From: Corynebacterium meitnerae | GTDB lineage: Bacteria > Actinomycetota > Actinomycetes > Mycobacteriales > Mycobacteriaceae | Reading direction: 5' to 3' | Length of the DNA: 64,000 bases | Assembly (NCBI RefSeq): GCF_027570075.1 | Contig: NZ_JAKMUS010000003.1 | Coordinates: forward strand, 118,369-182,368 | Part shown: positions 46,985-55,455 of the stretch, one piece after another | Position numbering within the stretch: the first letter of the stretch is position 1 | Layout of the letters: each line of letters opens with the position of its first letter | Program-made: the position numbers and the translations under genes | Notes under the pieces: model-generated | Database searches by the model: none | Told to the model about the DNA's origin: nothing | The model's input: the letters and a program-made list of their open reading frames with translations, nothing else

Positions 46985-47050
46985 CTGCAAAACCCTTTCC
47001 TATACTTCAAGCCGCCAGCAAGTGACGGCTTGGAAACAATGTGCGGAAGC

Positions 47051-47284
47051 TTAAGCGACGCTTTCTGCGAGAGTGCGGATGCGGTCTGGGCGGAAGCCCG
47101 ACCAGTGCTCACCGTCAACCTCAACAACCGGTGCCTGCAGGTAGCCCAGCGCCATGACGTAGTCACGTGCGGAGTCATCCATGGAGATATCCACCGTGGT
47201 GTACTCCAGGCCCGCACGGTCGAGAGCCTTCTTAGTTGCGTTGCACTGGACACATGCCGGCTTGGTGTAGAGGGTGATGGACAT
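47051..47284 (-). CDS. nrdH: NrdH glutaredoxin-like redoxin
   Basis: 77-aa electron donor for the class Ib reductase. The C-V-Q-C active site at residues 11-14, the following T-K-K and the C-terminal W-S-G-F-R-P-D signature are diagnostic. It is the first gene of nrdHIEF and has a 5' UTR of about 95 bases after the predicted promoter. Confidence 0.95.
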   Translation of the reverse strand: MSITLYTKPACVQCNATKKALDRAGLEYTTVDISMDDSARDYVMALGYLQAPVVEVDGEHWSGFRPDRIRTLAESVA

Positions 47285-47383
47285 GACCGCGAATCTCTTT
47301 CTGTGAGGCGATGGTTAACGGAGTAACTGACGAAAATGAATCGAATTCTCCTCGCATCCCCTGGGGGAGGCGAACACTTGGCA

Positions 47384-47431
47384 ACACTATACGTTGTGCC
47401 ATATTTCGGCAACTCATACTACATGTAGTAG
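47384..47431. promoter_or_regulatory. Pair of NrdR-type boxes at the nrdH promoter
   Basis: Box 1, ACACTATACGTTGTG (47384-47398), covers the -10. Box 2, TACTACATGTAGTA (47417-47430), is a perfect palindrome just upstream of the -35. Their centres are 32 bp apart, the three-turn spacing of paired NrdR sites. NrdR represses ribonucleotide reductase genes when dATP is high. Confidence 0.75.
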
Positions 47432-47471
47432 TTACACGCATGATATTCGCAGGATAGGGATAGAAAATCAC

Positions 47472-47481
47472 CTACATGTAG
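47472..47481. promoter_or_regulatory. Third CTACATGTAG palindrome upstream of nrdH
   Basis: Same 10-bp core as box 2, centred 53 bp further upstream (about five turns). It may be an extra NrdR site or belong to another regulator. Confidence 0.45.
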
Positions 47482-47619
47482 TTCAATTCATGTCCTTGAT
47501 GCTGCAAAAAAGGCTTACAACGGTGGAATTTCATTCAAAAAACTAGTTTTGCTCCCCCAAAAAGAGCCCTCCCCGACCCCATTACATCTGGATCGAGGAG
47601 AGCTCTCGCGCCTTGAGGG

Positions 47620-49590
47620 CTATTGACGACGCGACCGTGCGATCAACGCCACCACACCAATCAGCAACACCAGAATGCCAATGGCGATAATTCCCGCCAT
47701 CACCATCCAGTTCAGCCCGCCACCTTCAGACTCTTCCTGTGCTGGGGCAGCTTCCTTGGATTCAGACGCATCCGCACTGTTGTTCGCCTGATCTCCAGGG
47801 GGTGTGTCACTCGGCTCCGGGCCATTCTTGTCCGTCGGACGCCAGTCCGGCCCATCGGTTTTCTCCCCCACGACATCGAAGACAATCTCAAAAGGCTGCT
47901 CCACGCCCATGATGTCGTCTGCCATTCCCTGCTCAAGGGCCACTCCCACATAGTAGGCACCGGCGTAAGCACGCGGACTGTCATCTCCGTCCTGCTCACG
48001 GTTGCGGTAGTTCACCACATCACCAGCGACAGCCCCCTCTTCACTTTCGTCATAGAAGATGAGCGAATCACTTCCATGGTCGATGCGCAGCGGTGAATAC
48101 AGCTTGAAGTTGAGTGTGTCCGCTGCTTGACGTTCAGACGCTCCAGTGCGGACATTCACCACTGGCTGCTGCCCATACTCAACAGGAATCTTGTAGAAGC
48201 GGTACTCACCAGGCACCAAAGCATCCTTGTAGGCGCCAGGTTTCACTTCAGTAGCGGCACTGAAGCTCGTGCCACCCTTCACGTCGGTCGCTCCATTGAA
48301 GTCGAGCTGCGGGGCGTCCTCATTAGCCTTGTCTGCATCGGGTGCTGGGTACTTAGCTACTTGTGCCTCGTCGAGAATCGGCTCGAAGTCGATGACCACT
48401 TCCACGTCAGCTTCAGCGCCCGAGGTCAGCTCATCTCTCACCCCGCTCAACAGAGAAAACTCTGTCGGAACAATCCATTCCTTCGAGTCACAGTTGTCAC
48501 CACCCTTTTCTGGGTCGATGACTCTCACACCCGGCTCCGGTGGAAGATAGCCCGAACCATACGTGGAGCCCGGACCCAAACCGGATGCAAGCGCCGAGCG
48601 GCAGTTTTCATTCGCGTTCTGCAGGTCACGCCCAATGACATGCAGGTTAGCCTCCCTAGCGCGACCTGAAGCCTGACGTTGTGGAAGAACCGCCGTGCTC
48701 ACAATCGCACGATGCCCTTCCGGAATAGCCAACTTGAAAAAGTGCGACGGCATGTCATCGCGGGGATCGCTCTTGAAGGGCACATCTACTTTCGTGCGGT
48801 AGCGGCCCTCCCCCAACCACTTCGCATCTTCCGGCGTATCCGCATACTCAAACCACGTACCCGCCGTCTGATACGTCTCAGCAGAACGCTGCGCCAAAAA
48901 CTTCAACGACTTAGCCAACGACGCAGTATCATCCGCCTCCAAAAAATCCCCCCCAGACACCCGAGCAACACACTCAAGCTCCGCACGAGCCTGCTCATCA
49001 GTCTTAAACCCAACCGTATGAATCGTCAGATCAAAACCCTCACCCGCAAGCTCCTTAGCCACCTCACACACCGGCGGCGGCGCACACGTATCAATACCAT
49101 CCGACACCAAAATAATGCTGCGCTCACCCTCATCCCCCAACTCCTCGGCAGCCGCACGCAAAGAATTACCAATCGGCGTATACCCACTCGGAGTCATCTC
49201 ATCAATCTTGCTATTCAACAACCCACGATCAAGCTTGCCCACCGGCACCAACGTCTCAATATCCTGACACCCCCGCTCATGATCCTCAGGCGCATTCGAC
49301 ACCCTCATCCCATAAGCCAACAACCCCAAATTCGCCGAATCCGGCAAATCATCCACCAACTCATGCGCAGCCCTCTTCGCCGCATCCATACGCGTCCCAC
49401 CATCAACATCCGCATCCAACATCGACCCAGACGCATCAACAATCAACGCAGCCTTACTAGAACTCACACCACCTCCCCCACTCTCTTGAGCGGATGCTGC
49501 CTGCGGAACAACAACACTCCACGCCACTACCAGCGCTGCCATAAACAAAAAAGAAAGAAAAACAACGGAAAACTTATATGTCTTATTCAT
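47620..49590 (-). CDS. Exported VWA-domain protein with C-terminal membrane anchor (copy 1)
   Basis: 656 aa. A signal peptide (about residues 1-34) precedes a von Willebrand A domain (about 45-215) with an intact MIDAS motif D-A-S-G-S-M, T-P-S-G-Y-T and V-S-D-G. A beta-rich region follows, then a Pro/Glu/Asp-rich stretch, one membrane segment (about 630-652) and a basic R-S-R-R-Q tail. It is likely a metal-dependent adhesion or envelope assembly factor; the ligand is unknown. Residues about 40-265 are almost identical to the upstream paralogue and use different codons from the rest of the gene. Confidence 0.82.
   Translation of the reverse strand: MNKTYKFSVVFLSFLFMAALVVAWSVVVPQAASAQESGGGGVSSSKAALIVDASGSMLDADVDGGTRMDAAKRAAHELVDDLPDSANLGLLAYGMRVSNAPEDHERGCQDIETLVPVGKLDRGLLNSKIDEMTPSGYTPIGNSLRAAAEELGDEGERSIILVSDGIDTCAPPPVCEVAKELAGEGFDLTIHTVGFKTDEQARAELECVARVSGGDFLEADDTASLAKSLKFLAQRSAETYQTAGTWFEYADTPEDAKWLGEGRYRTKVDVPFKSDPRDDMPSHFFKLAIPEGHRAIVSTAVLPQRQASGRAREANLHVIGRDLQNANENCRSALASGLGPGSTYGSGYLPPEPGVRVIDPEKGGDNCDSKEWIVPTEFSLLSGVRDELTSGAEADVEVVIDFEPILDEAQVAKYPAPDADKANEDAPQLDFNGATDVKGGTSFSAATEVKPGAYKDALVPGEYRFYKIPVEYGQQPVVNVRTGASERQAADTLNFKLYSPLRIDHGSDSLIFYDESEEGAVAGDVVNYRNREQDGDDSPRAYAGAYYVGVALEQGMADDIMGVEQPFEIVFDVVGEKTDGPDWRPTDKNGPEPSDTPPGDQANNSADASESKEAAPAQEESEGGGLNWMVMAGIIAIGILVLLIGVVALIARSRRQ
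48802..49482. repeat. 681-bp block shared by the two VWA genes, copy 1
   Basis: Aligns without gaps to 50800-51480 with about 10 differences by eye (about 98.5% identity). Sequence outside the block is far more divergent. Direct repeats at a 1998-bp offset. Confidence 0.9.
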
Positions 49591-49632
49591 GTCAGTACAT
49601 CCTGAATAGGGAACAGAACCTGCCAGATTCAG

Positions 49633-51597
49633 TTATTTGCGGCGTCGCAGCGCGATGAGCGCAACAAGTGCAGCGAGCAACAACACGATGCCGGCACCGA
49701 TTGCCACCATCACCATGGTCTTGGCATCAAAGCCGCCTTCATCTACCTGATCTTGTGCCTGAGTATCCGAATCCTTCGGCTTCTCCTTGCCGTCAACGGC
49801 TGGCTCCCCCGGCGGAGTATCACTCGGCTCTGGGCCATCCTTTTCCGTCGGACGCCAATTTGGCCCATCTGCTTTCTGCCCAACGGCATCAAATGAGATT
49901 TCAAAGGGCTGTTCCACACCCATCATTGCGTCTTCATCACCCTGAGGCCTCCCCAGACCGATGTAGTAGTAACCAGCATTCGCTTGCTGATCCCCTGAGG
50001 CGGCAACATCCCTGTTTCGGTATTGGATCACTCCAGCAGAGAGGGTGGCCTCCGGTCGCGTCGATTCGAACTTGATCATCTCCCGGAACGGTGAGTACAG
50101 CGCAGGAGAAAGATTGCCCAGGCTATCCCCCTCGGATTCGAGAGCACGGTAACTGAACACAGGCTGCTGGCCGTATTCCACCGGAATCTTGTAGAAGCGA
50201 TACTCACCTCGGACGATCGCGTCCTTGTAGGTTCCTGGCTTCACTTCCATCGCGTCGGAGAAGCTGGTGCCACCTTTAATACTCTGCGGCGAATCAAAGC
50301 TCAGGTCCCCTTTGTATTCTTCTTTCTTTTCTCCGTCCGGGTACTTATACACTTCATCCTCGTCTGGGATGGGTTCAAAGTTGATCACTACTTCAACTTC
50401 GACATCTTCCTCGGCCGTACCTTGGCTTTTATCGGTCGTCGTGAAGTAAATCTCATCCGGAATTGTCCAATGGCGGCTGCACCCACGTTCTTCCTTAACC
50501 GGCTCAAATCGCCTGATGAGGGCCGATGGCATCCAGCTAACCCCACCACTCGTCCCGCCGTCCATTTCGGTGGAAGTACCACCATAAATGCCGTCGCACT
50601 TCTCAGCGGTTTCATTCTGCGCGTCGATACGGCTCACAACAAAACCCGCGTCGTGGGCGCGACCCGAGGATGAGCGCTTAGGCAGCACAGTCGTGGAGAT
50701 AACCGCTTTGTGCCCCTCTGGAATAGCAACTTTGTAGTAGCCCCGCTTCACATCATCGCCGGGGCTTTCTTGGAGCTCCGCTTTCACCTTGGTGCGATAG
50801 CGGCCCTCCCCCAACCACTTCGCATCCTCAGGCGTATCCGCATACTCAAACCACGTACCCGCCGTCTGATACGTCTCAGCAGAACGCTGCGCCAAAAACT
50901 TCAACGACTTAGCCAACGACGCAGTATCATCCGCCTCCAAAAAATCCCCACCAGACACCCGAGCAACACACTCAAGCTCCGCACGAGCCTGCTCATCAGT
51001 CTTAAACCCAACCGTATGAATCGTCAGATCAAAACCCTCACCCGCAAGCTCCTTAGCCACCTCACACACCGGCGGCGGCGCACACGTATCAATACCATCC
51101 GACACCAAAATAATGCTGCGCTCACCCTCATCCCCCAACTCCTCGGCAGCCGCACGCAAAGAATGACCAATCGGCGTATACCCACTCGGCGTCATCTCAT
51201 CAATCTTGCTCTTCAACAACCCACGATCAAGCTTGCCCACCGGCACCAACGTCTCAATATCCTGACACCCCCGCTCATGATCCTCAGGCGCATTCGAGAC
51301 CCTCATGCCATAAGCCAACAAACCCAAATTCGCCGAATCCGGCAAATCATTCACCAACTCATGCGCAGCCCTCTTCGCCGCATCCATACGCGTCCCACCA
51401 TCAACATCCGCATCCAACATCGACCCAGACGCATCAACAATCAACGCAGCCTTACTAGAACTCACACCACCTCCCCCACTTTCCCCCTGCGCCATGGCCA
51501 CCCCCGGCACGATGAGTCCCCCGACAAGTAGAAGCACAGCTGCGGCAAGCACCGACACCACACCGAACGCGTACTTTTTCGTCGTATCCATAAGCAT
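49633..51597 (-). CDS. Exported VWA-domain protein with C-terminal membrane anchor (copy 2)
   Basis: 654 aa, the same layout as copy 1: signal peptide, VWA domain with D-A-S-G-S-M, central beta-rich part, acidic Pro-rich stretch, membrane segment and R-R-R-K tail. The C-terminal 390 residues are only moderately like copy 1 (for example the G-T-S-F-S and G-E-Y-R-F-Y-K-I-P-V-E-Y-G-Q-Q-P segments are shared). Copy 1 starts 42 bp downstream, so the two are probably co-transcribed and arose by tandem duplication followed by local sequence exchange. Confidence 0.82.
   Translation of the reverse strand: MLMDTTKKYAFGVVSVLAAAVLLLVGGLIVPGVAMAQGESGGGGVSSSKAALIVDASGSMLDADVDGGTRMDAAKRAAHELVNDLPDSANLGLLAYGMRVSNAPEDHERGCQDIETLVPVGKLDRGLLKSKIDEMTPSGYTPIGHSLRAAAEELGDEGERSIILVSDGIDTCAPPPVCEVAKELAGEGFDLTIHTVGFKTDEQARAELECVARVSGGDFLEADDTASLAKSLKFLAQRSAETYQTAGTWFEYADTPEDAKWLGEGRYRTKVKAELQESPGDDVKRGYYKVAIPEGHKAVISTTVLPKRSSSGRAHDAGFVVSRIDAQNETAEKCDGIYGGTSTEMDGGTSGGVSWMPSALIRRFEPVKEERGCSRHWTIPDEIYFTTTDKSQGTAEEDVEVEVVINFEPIPDEDEVYKYPDGEKKEEYKGDLSFDSPQSIKGGTSFSDAMEVKPGTYKDAIVRGEYRFYKIPVEYGQQPVFSYRALESEGDSLGNLSPALYSPFREMIKFESTRPEATLSAGVIQYRNRDVAASGDQQANAGYYYIGLGRPQGDEDAMMGVEQPFEISFDAVGQKADGPNWRPTEKDGPEPSDTPPGEPAVDGKEKPKDSDTQAQDQVDEGGFDAKTMVMVAIGAGIVLLLAALVALIALRRRK
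50800..51480. repeat. 681-bp block shared by the two VWA genes, copy 2
   Basis: Partner of 48802-49482. The block encodes the mature N-terminus and VWA domain. Its sense strand is poor in C, especially at third codon positions. Confidence 0.9.
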
Positions 51598-51724
51598 GAT
51601 CCTGAAAAGTCGACGGACAGGTAAGTAGGCAAAAATTAACGCGCAACAATAAAGTCACGGTTAACTCCGCATACCCATTGTGTTTCAGGTCACACGATCG
51701 GGCAACAAGTTTTAGACAAAAAAT

Positions 51725-51757
51725 GCCCCGCCACGGGATAATCCCATGTGGCGGGGC
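51725..51757 (-). terminator. Terminator of rpmJ
   Basis: GCCCCGCCAC and GTGGCGGGGC, perfect 10-bp arms, followed on the minus strand by ATTTTTT, 22 bp after the rpmJ stop. Confidence 0.9.
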
Positions 51758-51778
51758 AAAAACTAGAAGCCGAACGCT

Positions 51779-51901
51779 TTAGCCCTGACGAGCCTTGAAG
51801 CGCGGATCCTTCTTGTTGATCACGTAGACCTTGCCGCGGCGGCGCACAACCTGAGCGCCCGGCTTGTTCTTCAGCGACCGAAGGGAATTGCGGACCTTCA
51901 T
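51779..51901 (-). CDS. rpmJ: 50S ribosomal protein L36, cysteine-free type
   Basis: 40 aa: [11 protein letters not shown], then [15 protein letters not shown] and F-K-A-R-Q-G at the end. It has none of the four zinc ligands of classical L36, so it is the zinc-independent paralogue. The gene stands alone, as this form usually does. GGAGCG precedes the ATG at 51901. A stem GCGGAAGA/TCTTCCGC lies upstream at 51977-51996. Confidence 0.93.
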   Translation of the reverse strand: MKVRNSLRSLKNKPGAQVVRRRGKVYVINKKDPRFKARQG

Positions 51902-51976
51902 CGGGCGCTCCTTTCTGTGTCTAGCCGCGCCGGCCACCACCCGTTGCAGGTGAACAGCCAGTACGTTTTGGATTAG

Positions 51977-51996
51977 GCGGAAGAATACTCTTCCGC
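51977..51996. promoter_or_regulatory. Perfect 8-bp dyad upstream of rpmJ
   Basis: GCGGAAGA-ATAC-TCTTCCGC, about 76 bp before the rpmJ start, in the gap divergent with nadE. Could be an operator or a leader hairpin. It does not look like the zinc-repressor (Zur) pattern I know. Confidence 0.4.
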
Positions 51997-52100
51997 GGCT
52001 CCACCCTCACCGGAATAATCCCCGGTCAGAGCACAGCCGTACAACGGGGCACTATGTTACCCGACCATTCCGCCTGAGCCAAACCGCTAGAGTGGCAGCT

Positions 52101-52937
52101 ATGTCTGTGAGGGATGAAGAGTTGCAAAAAGAGATCGCTAACAAGCTTGGCGTGAAGCCTACTATCGACGTCGCCGCGGAGATCGAAGCGCGCGTCGATT
52201 TCCTGGCGGATTACCTACGCACAACCCGCGCCGCGGGCTATGTCCTGGGCATCTCCGGCGGCCAAGACTCCACGCTCGCAGGAAAGCTCGCGCAACTCGC
52301 TGTGGAGAAAGTGCGTGCTGAGGGAGAGGAGGCTGAATTCGTGGCCGTACGCCTTCCCCATGGCGTGCAGGCCGATGAGGATGACGCCCAACTGGCTCTC
52401 ACATTCATCGCACCCGATGAGGCCGTGACAGCAAATATTGAACCCGCCACCACCGCCATGGCCACTGCAGTCGCGGATGCACTCGGCGTAGATGGGCTCA
52501 GCGATTTCAACAAAGGCAATGTCAAAGCTCGTATGCGCATGATCGCGCAGTACGCCATCGCTGGCGAACGAGGCCTACTCGTGGTGGGCACCGACCATGC
52601 AGCGGAGAACATCACCGGCTTCTTCACCAAACACGGCGACGGCGCCGCCGACCTCATTCCTCTCGCTGGCCTGAACAAACGACAGGGTGCGGCCATGCTC
52701 AAGCACCTCGGCGCAAACCCACGCTTGTGGGAGAAGGTCCCCACCGCAGACCTGGAGGAAGACCGCCCGGCCTTGCCCGACGAGGAAGCCCTCGGCGTGA
52801 CGTACACACAGATCGACGACTACCTCGAGGGCAAACCCGTCGACGACGCCGCAGCACAGCGACTCGAGCACCTGTGGCGCATCGGCCAGCACAAACGACA
52901 CCTTCCACCTGGTCCGGCAGAGTCGTGGTGGCGCTAA
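52101..52937 (+). CDS. nadE: Ammonia-dependent NAD synthetase
   Basis: Last step of NAD synthesis, joining the pncA/pncB salvage route. 278 aa; the PP-loop S-G-G-Q-D-S-T near residue 50, R-L-P-H-G near residue 85, G-N-x-K-A-R-x-R and G-T-D-H-A-A-E match the family. There is no glutaminase domain. TAGAGT ends exactly seven bases before ATG 52101, a textbook leaderless start. Confidence 0.95.
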   Translation: MSVRDEELQKEIANKLGVKPTIDVAAEIEARVDFLADYLRTTRAAGYVLGISGGQDSTLAGKLAQLAVEKVRAEGEEAEFVAVRLPHGVQADEDDAQLALTFIAPDEAVTANIEPATTAMATAVADALGVDGLSDFNKGNVKARMRMIAQYAIAGERGLLVVGTDHAAENITGFFTKHGDGAADLIPLAGLNKRQGAAMLKHLGANPRLWEKVPTADLEEDRPALPDEEALGVTYTQIDDYLEGKPVDDAAAQRLEHLWRIGQHKRHLPPGPAESWWR

Positions 52938-53134
52938 AGGTCCGCAGTCAGTTCATCCATCCAGGATTCATCCTGTTCTTCGTCGCGGAAGTCTGCGAAA
53001 CTTATCCCCGACCTTTCAACTGGCTCCCAAGCAACCTCGAAACGCTTACCACGCTGGGAGAGAACACCTAACTCTTCCAAGTGATCAAGCCCATTTTTCT
53101 GCCCGAGCGAGCCACTTCTTCCTATCGCAGTCAA
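52934..53134 (-). CDS. Possible small protein of unknown function
   Basis: 66 aa, not recognised. TTG at 53134 has GAGAGGAG six bases upstream, a strong ribosome site. The C-terminus is acidic ([14 protein letters not shown]). The stop overlaps the nadE stop by four bases (CTAA), the compact convergent pattern of real genes here. Its size and charge would suit an antitoxin, but no partner toxin is adjacent. Confidence 0.5.
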   Translation of the reverse strand: MTAIGRSGSLGQKNGLDHLEELGVLSQRGKRFEVAWEPVERSGISFADFRDEEQDESWMDELTADL

Positions 53135-53230
53135 TGAGATCTCCTCTCGATAAATTCAGCCAATGGTTGAGTGGATCTTGTTTCAACGCGAGCGATTAAA
53201 CACCACACTAACCACCCCACAAGCACCCCG

Positions 53231-54001
53231 TCAACGGCCTTCACCAAGCACTCGGAGAGCCTCCTCCGCCGCTCTGACCAGCGCAGACCCGTATCTCGGC
53301 CCATGCGTGTACGCGTGCACCGCTAGGGGGTGTAACTGGTGAATCGGGATGCGGGATTCCCAGTCCCGGCCAAGATTTCCGCCGGCCTCCACATATCCAT
53401 CAATGATCGCGCGAAGATGCGGGGCGCCGAATAGCTCAAGCATCGCTATGTCGGTCAGCGGATGGCCACCATGCGCCGCTGGGTCAATGAAGCGCGGCCC
53501 GCTCGAAGAAAAGAGCAGGTTGCCCGCCCACAAATCACCGTGAATGCGGGCCAGCGGCGCATCTTCATCCTCAGCCAGCAGCGCATCGCATGCTTGCTTG
53601 ATAGCGACGAGCCCTTCCCCACTCACATTCCCCCGCCGATGCGCCTTGATCGCAAAAGGCAGGACCCGTTGGGCGGTGTAGAAGGGGGCCCAGCGAGACG
53701 TCGATAAGCAATCTTGCTGAGCACGTCCGATGAAATTGGGGCCGCCCCACCCGGCAGCCGGTGCGCCGAACGCGTGCGCCCCCTTCGCATGAATGGCAGC
53801 CAGCTCCTCCCCTGCCCGGCGCGCAGCGTCCACGGTTGGGCGAACACTATCGACCCATTCGATGGTGAGGGTGTTGGCCTCTTCATCGAGGACGAGGACC
53901 TCCACCACCGCCTCGGAGCCTTCCCGCAACCAACGCAGATACGCCGCTTCCGCTGCTGCGGCACCCGGCGCGCTGCCGTGTTTAGTGAACACCTGCTTCA
54001 T
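53231..54001 (-). CDS. Fructosamine kinase family protein (ketoamine deglycation)
   Basis: 256 aa, protein-kinase/APH fold. The catalytic loop is H-G-D-L-W-A-G-N-L near residue 168 and the metal Asp is in F-I-D-P-A near residue 186. The family phosphorylates fructosamine adducts on proteins so that they decompose. ATG 54001 overlaps the ogt 3' end by 20 bp, so the two are co-translated. CGTCGATAAGC is at 53699-53709. Confidence 0.87.
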   Translation of the reverse strand: MKQVFTKHGSAPGAAAAEAAYLRWLREGSEAVVEVLVLDEEANTLTIEWVDSVRPTVDAARRAGEELAAIHAKGAHAFGAPAAGWGGPNFIGRAQQDCLSTSRWAPFYTAQRVLPFAIKAHRRGNVSGEGLVAIKQACDALLAEDEDAPLARIHGDLWAGNLLFSSSGPRFIDPAAHGGHPLTDIAMLELFGAPHLRAIIDGYVEAGGNLGRDWESRIPIHQLHPLAVHAYTHGPRYGSALVRAAEEALRVLGEGR

Positions 54002-54473
54002 CGATACCCTCCAATTCGAGCAAGAGACGTTTCGCTTCCAACCCACCGCGGTATCCGCCAAGCGTGCCATCGGCACGCAGCACTCGGTGGCATGGCACGA
54101 GCAGCGGCAGTGGATTGTTCGCACACGCACTCCCCACTGCCCGAACGGCCTTCGGGTTGCCCACTTTCCTAGCAAGCTCGCCGTACGTCGCGGTCTCCCC
54201 GAACGGCACGCGGGCTAGTTCCCGCAGAACATCCGCACGGAAACCTGAAACGAAGCGGAAATCTAACGGCACAGTGAACTCCCGCCGCTGCCCGGAAAAA
54301 TACTCAGCTAACTCGCGTGCAGCGGGTGGTACGTCGTGCGCCAGGCCAATGCGTCCGCATTCAGCCTCGATCCCGTCCGCCTCAAACAGCACTTTCACCA
54401 CGCCAGCAGGAGACGTCACCACACCCAGCTGACCAATCGGCGATGGCATCTCATGAAAGCGCAGATCATCCAT
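53982..54473 (-). CDS. ogt: Methylated-DNA--protein-cysteine methyltransferase
   Basis: Repairs O6-alkylguanine by transfer to its own Cys. 163 aa; P-C-H-R-V near residue 129 is the active site, and the preceding helix-turn-helix (G-E-T-A-T-Y-G-E-L-A) binds DNA. The family N-I/A-A-N-N-P is visible as A-C-A-N-N-P. TACGCT lies six bases before ATG 54473 (leaderless). Confidence 0.93.
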   Translation of the reverse strand: MDDLRFHEMPSPIGQLGVVTSPAGVVKVLFEADGIEAECGRIGLAHDVPPAARELAEYFSGQRREFTVPLDFRFVSGFRADVLRELARVPFGETATYGELARKVGNPKAVRAVGSACANNPLPLLVPCHRVLRADGTLGGYRGGLEAKRLLLELEGIDEAGVH

Positions 54474-54544
54474 GGCCCCAGCGTATAGAGACCTCACCCC
54501 CATCAGCGCTGCAGCCTCACCAAAATGTTGTTAGCGTTGCAAAC

Positions 54545-55258
54545 ATGAGACGCGCAAAAGTAACCCACGTCACAATGGCAACCATCGCCGCCGCGGGACT
54601 TGCACTCACTGCATGCACCGTCGATGACACCAGCACAGACGACACCGCTAGCGAAGACACAGCCCTGTCCACCCAATCAACCGCCGCGGAAGCAGAGGCA
54701 GAGACTGAAACGGAGATGTCGACAAGCGCCTCCTCCTCCGCTGACTCCAGCGATGATTTGAACCGCTACGACGGCTACGTCATGAACAGCTTCTTCACCG
54801 CTCTACACCAGCTACCCGGGCTGGAAGTAGAAAGTGGTGAGAGCGATCCGAAGAAGCACCGCGTTGAAGCCGAGCTGTTCAACAGCGACGAGACACTGCG
54901 AGTACTGAGCTTCATCTACATCCCGAGTTTCAACGATGAATATGAGGCCGTGACCTCCTCCTCGGATAGGGGTTTCAAGCGCGCTTACGACAGCGCAGTT
55001 GAGGTCTTCACCGACGAAGGCGACACCTACGACGAAACGAAGTACGACACTGACAACCTCAAGTGGCAGTGCGTCGAAGCCACCAATACCCAGGGCGGCG
55101 ACATCGATTACGCGGTGTGCCTCACTCACTTTGGCGGCCGCATAGTCGAAGCCCACCGACTGATCCTCAGCGAAGACCGCAATGACAGTGACAAGGCCTT
55201 GGACAAGCTCCTGCAGGACTTCGACGATGCCCTGTCCAACATGAAGAAGCGCGACTAA
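54545..55258 (+). CDS. Secreted lipoprotein of unknown function
   Basis: 237 aa. Signal peptide with lipobox A-L-T-A-C near residue 20, then a Ser/Thr/Asp/Glu/Ala-rich linker (about 21-75) and a folded domain (about 80-230) with two Cys that may form a disulfide. No family recognised. TAGCGT ends seven bases before the ATG. A T-variant of the C-type motif (TGTCGACAAGC) lies at 54717-54727. The small gene that follows is probably in the same operon. Confidence 0.75.
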   Translation: MRRAKVTHVTMATIAAAGLALTACTVDDTSTDDTASEDTALSTQSTAAEAEAETETEMSTSASSSADSSDDLNRYDGYVMNSFFTALHQLPGLEVESGESDPKKHRVEAELFNSDETLRVLSFIYIPSFNDEYEAVTSSSDRGFKRAYDSAVEVFTDEGDTYDETKYDTDNLKWQCVEATNTQGGDIDYAVCLTHFGGRIVEAHRLILSEDRNDSDKALDKLLQDFDDALSNMKKRD

Positions 55259-55275
55259 CCAGCAGAGAGGTCACT

Positions 55276-55455
55276 ATGTTCTCCTTGTTCAAGAAGAAGC
55301 AGACCACTCCCTCCGCCCCAGCCACACCCGCCACCCCGGCGCCCGATTTCGACTTCCTCGCCAATGTTCCCCCAGGCTGGGAATTGCTTATCGACGGCGA
55401 AAACCCCACCCCGTGGCCTCCCACCCCGAACCTGGGGATGGTCACTTCGGGTTAA
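55276..55455 (+). CDS. Small proline-rich protein of unknown function
   Basis: 59 aa. Begins M-F-S-L-F-K-K-K, then a Thr/Ala/Pro-rich stretch and P-P-G-W-E-L-L-I-D-G-E-N-P-T-P-W-P. AGAGAGG precedes the ATG by six bases, and the preceding lipoprotein gene ends 17 bp upstream. The last codons (GGT TAA) come from the left end of the repeat element that follows, so the native C-terminus may have been replaced. CGTCGATAAGC is inverted at 55386-55396. Confidence 0.65.
   Translation: MFSLFKKKQTTPSAPATPATPAPDFDFLANVPPGWELLIDGENPTPWPPTPNLGMVTSG

Larger units (their letters stand above)
47285..47619. other. Control region upstream of nrdH
   Basis: 335 bp with no gene. Between the nrdH start and about 47380 lies the presumed leader, including the small palindrome TCCCCTGGGGGA (47357-47368). 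A minus-strand promoter TTGCCG-N16-TATAGT lies at 47413-47386, overlapped by NrdR-type boxes. The part beyond 47482 shows only an imperfect hairpin near 47562-47604 that may end the VWA gene. Confidence 0.55.
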
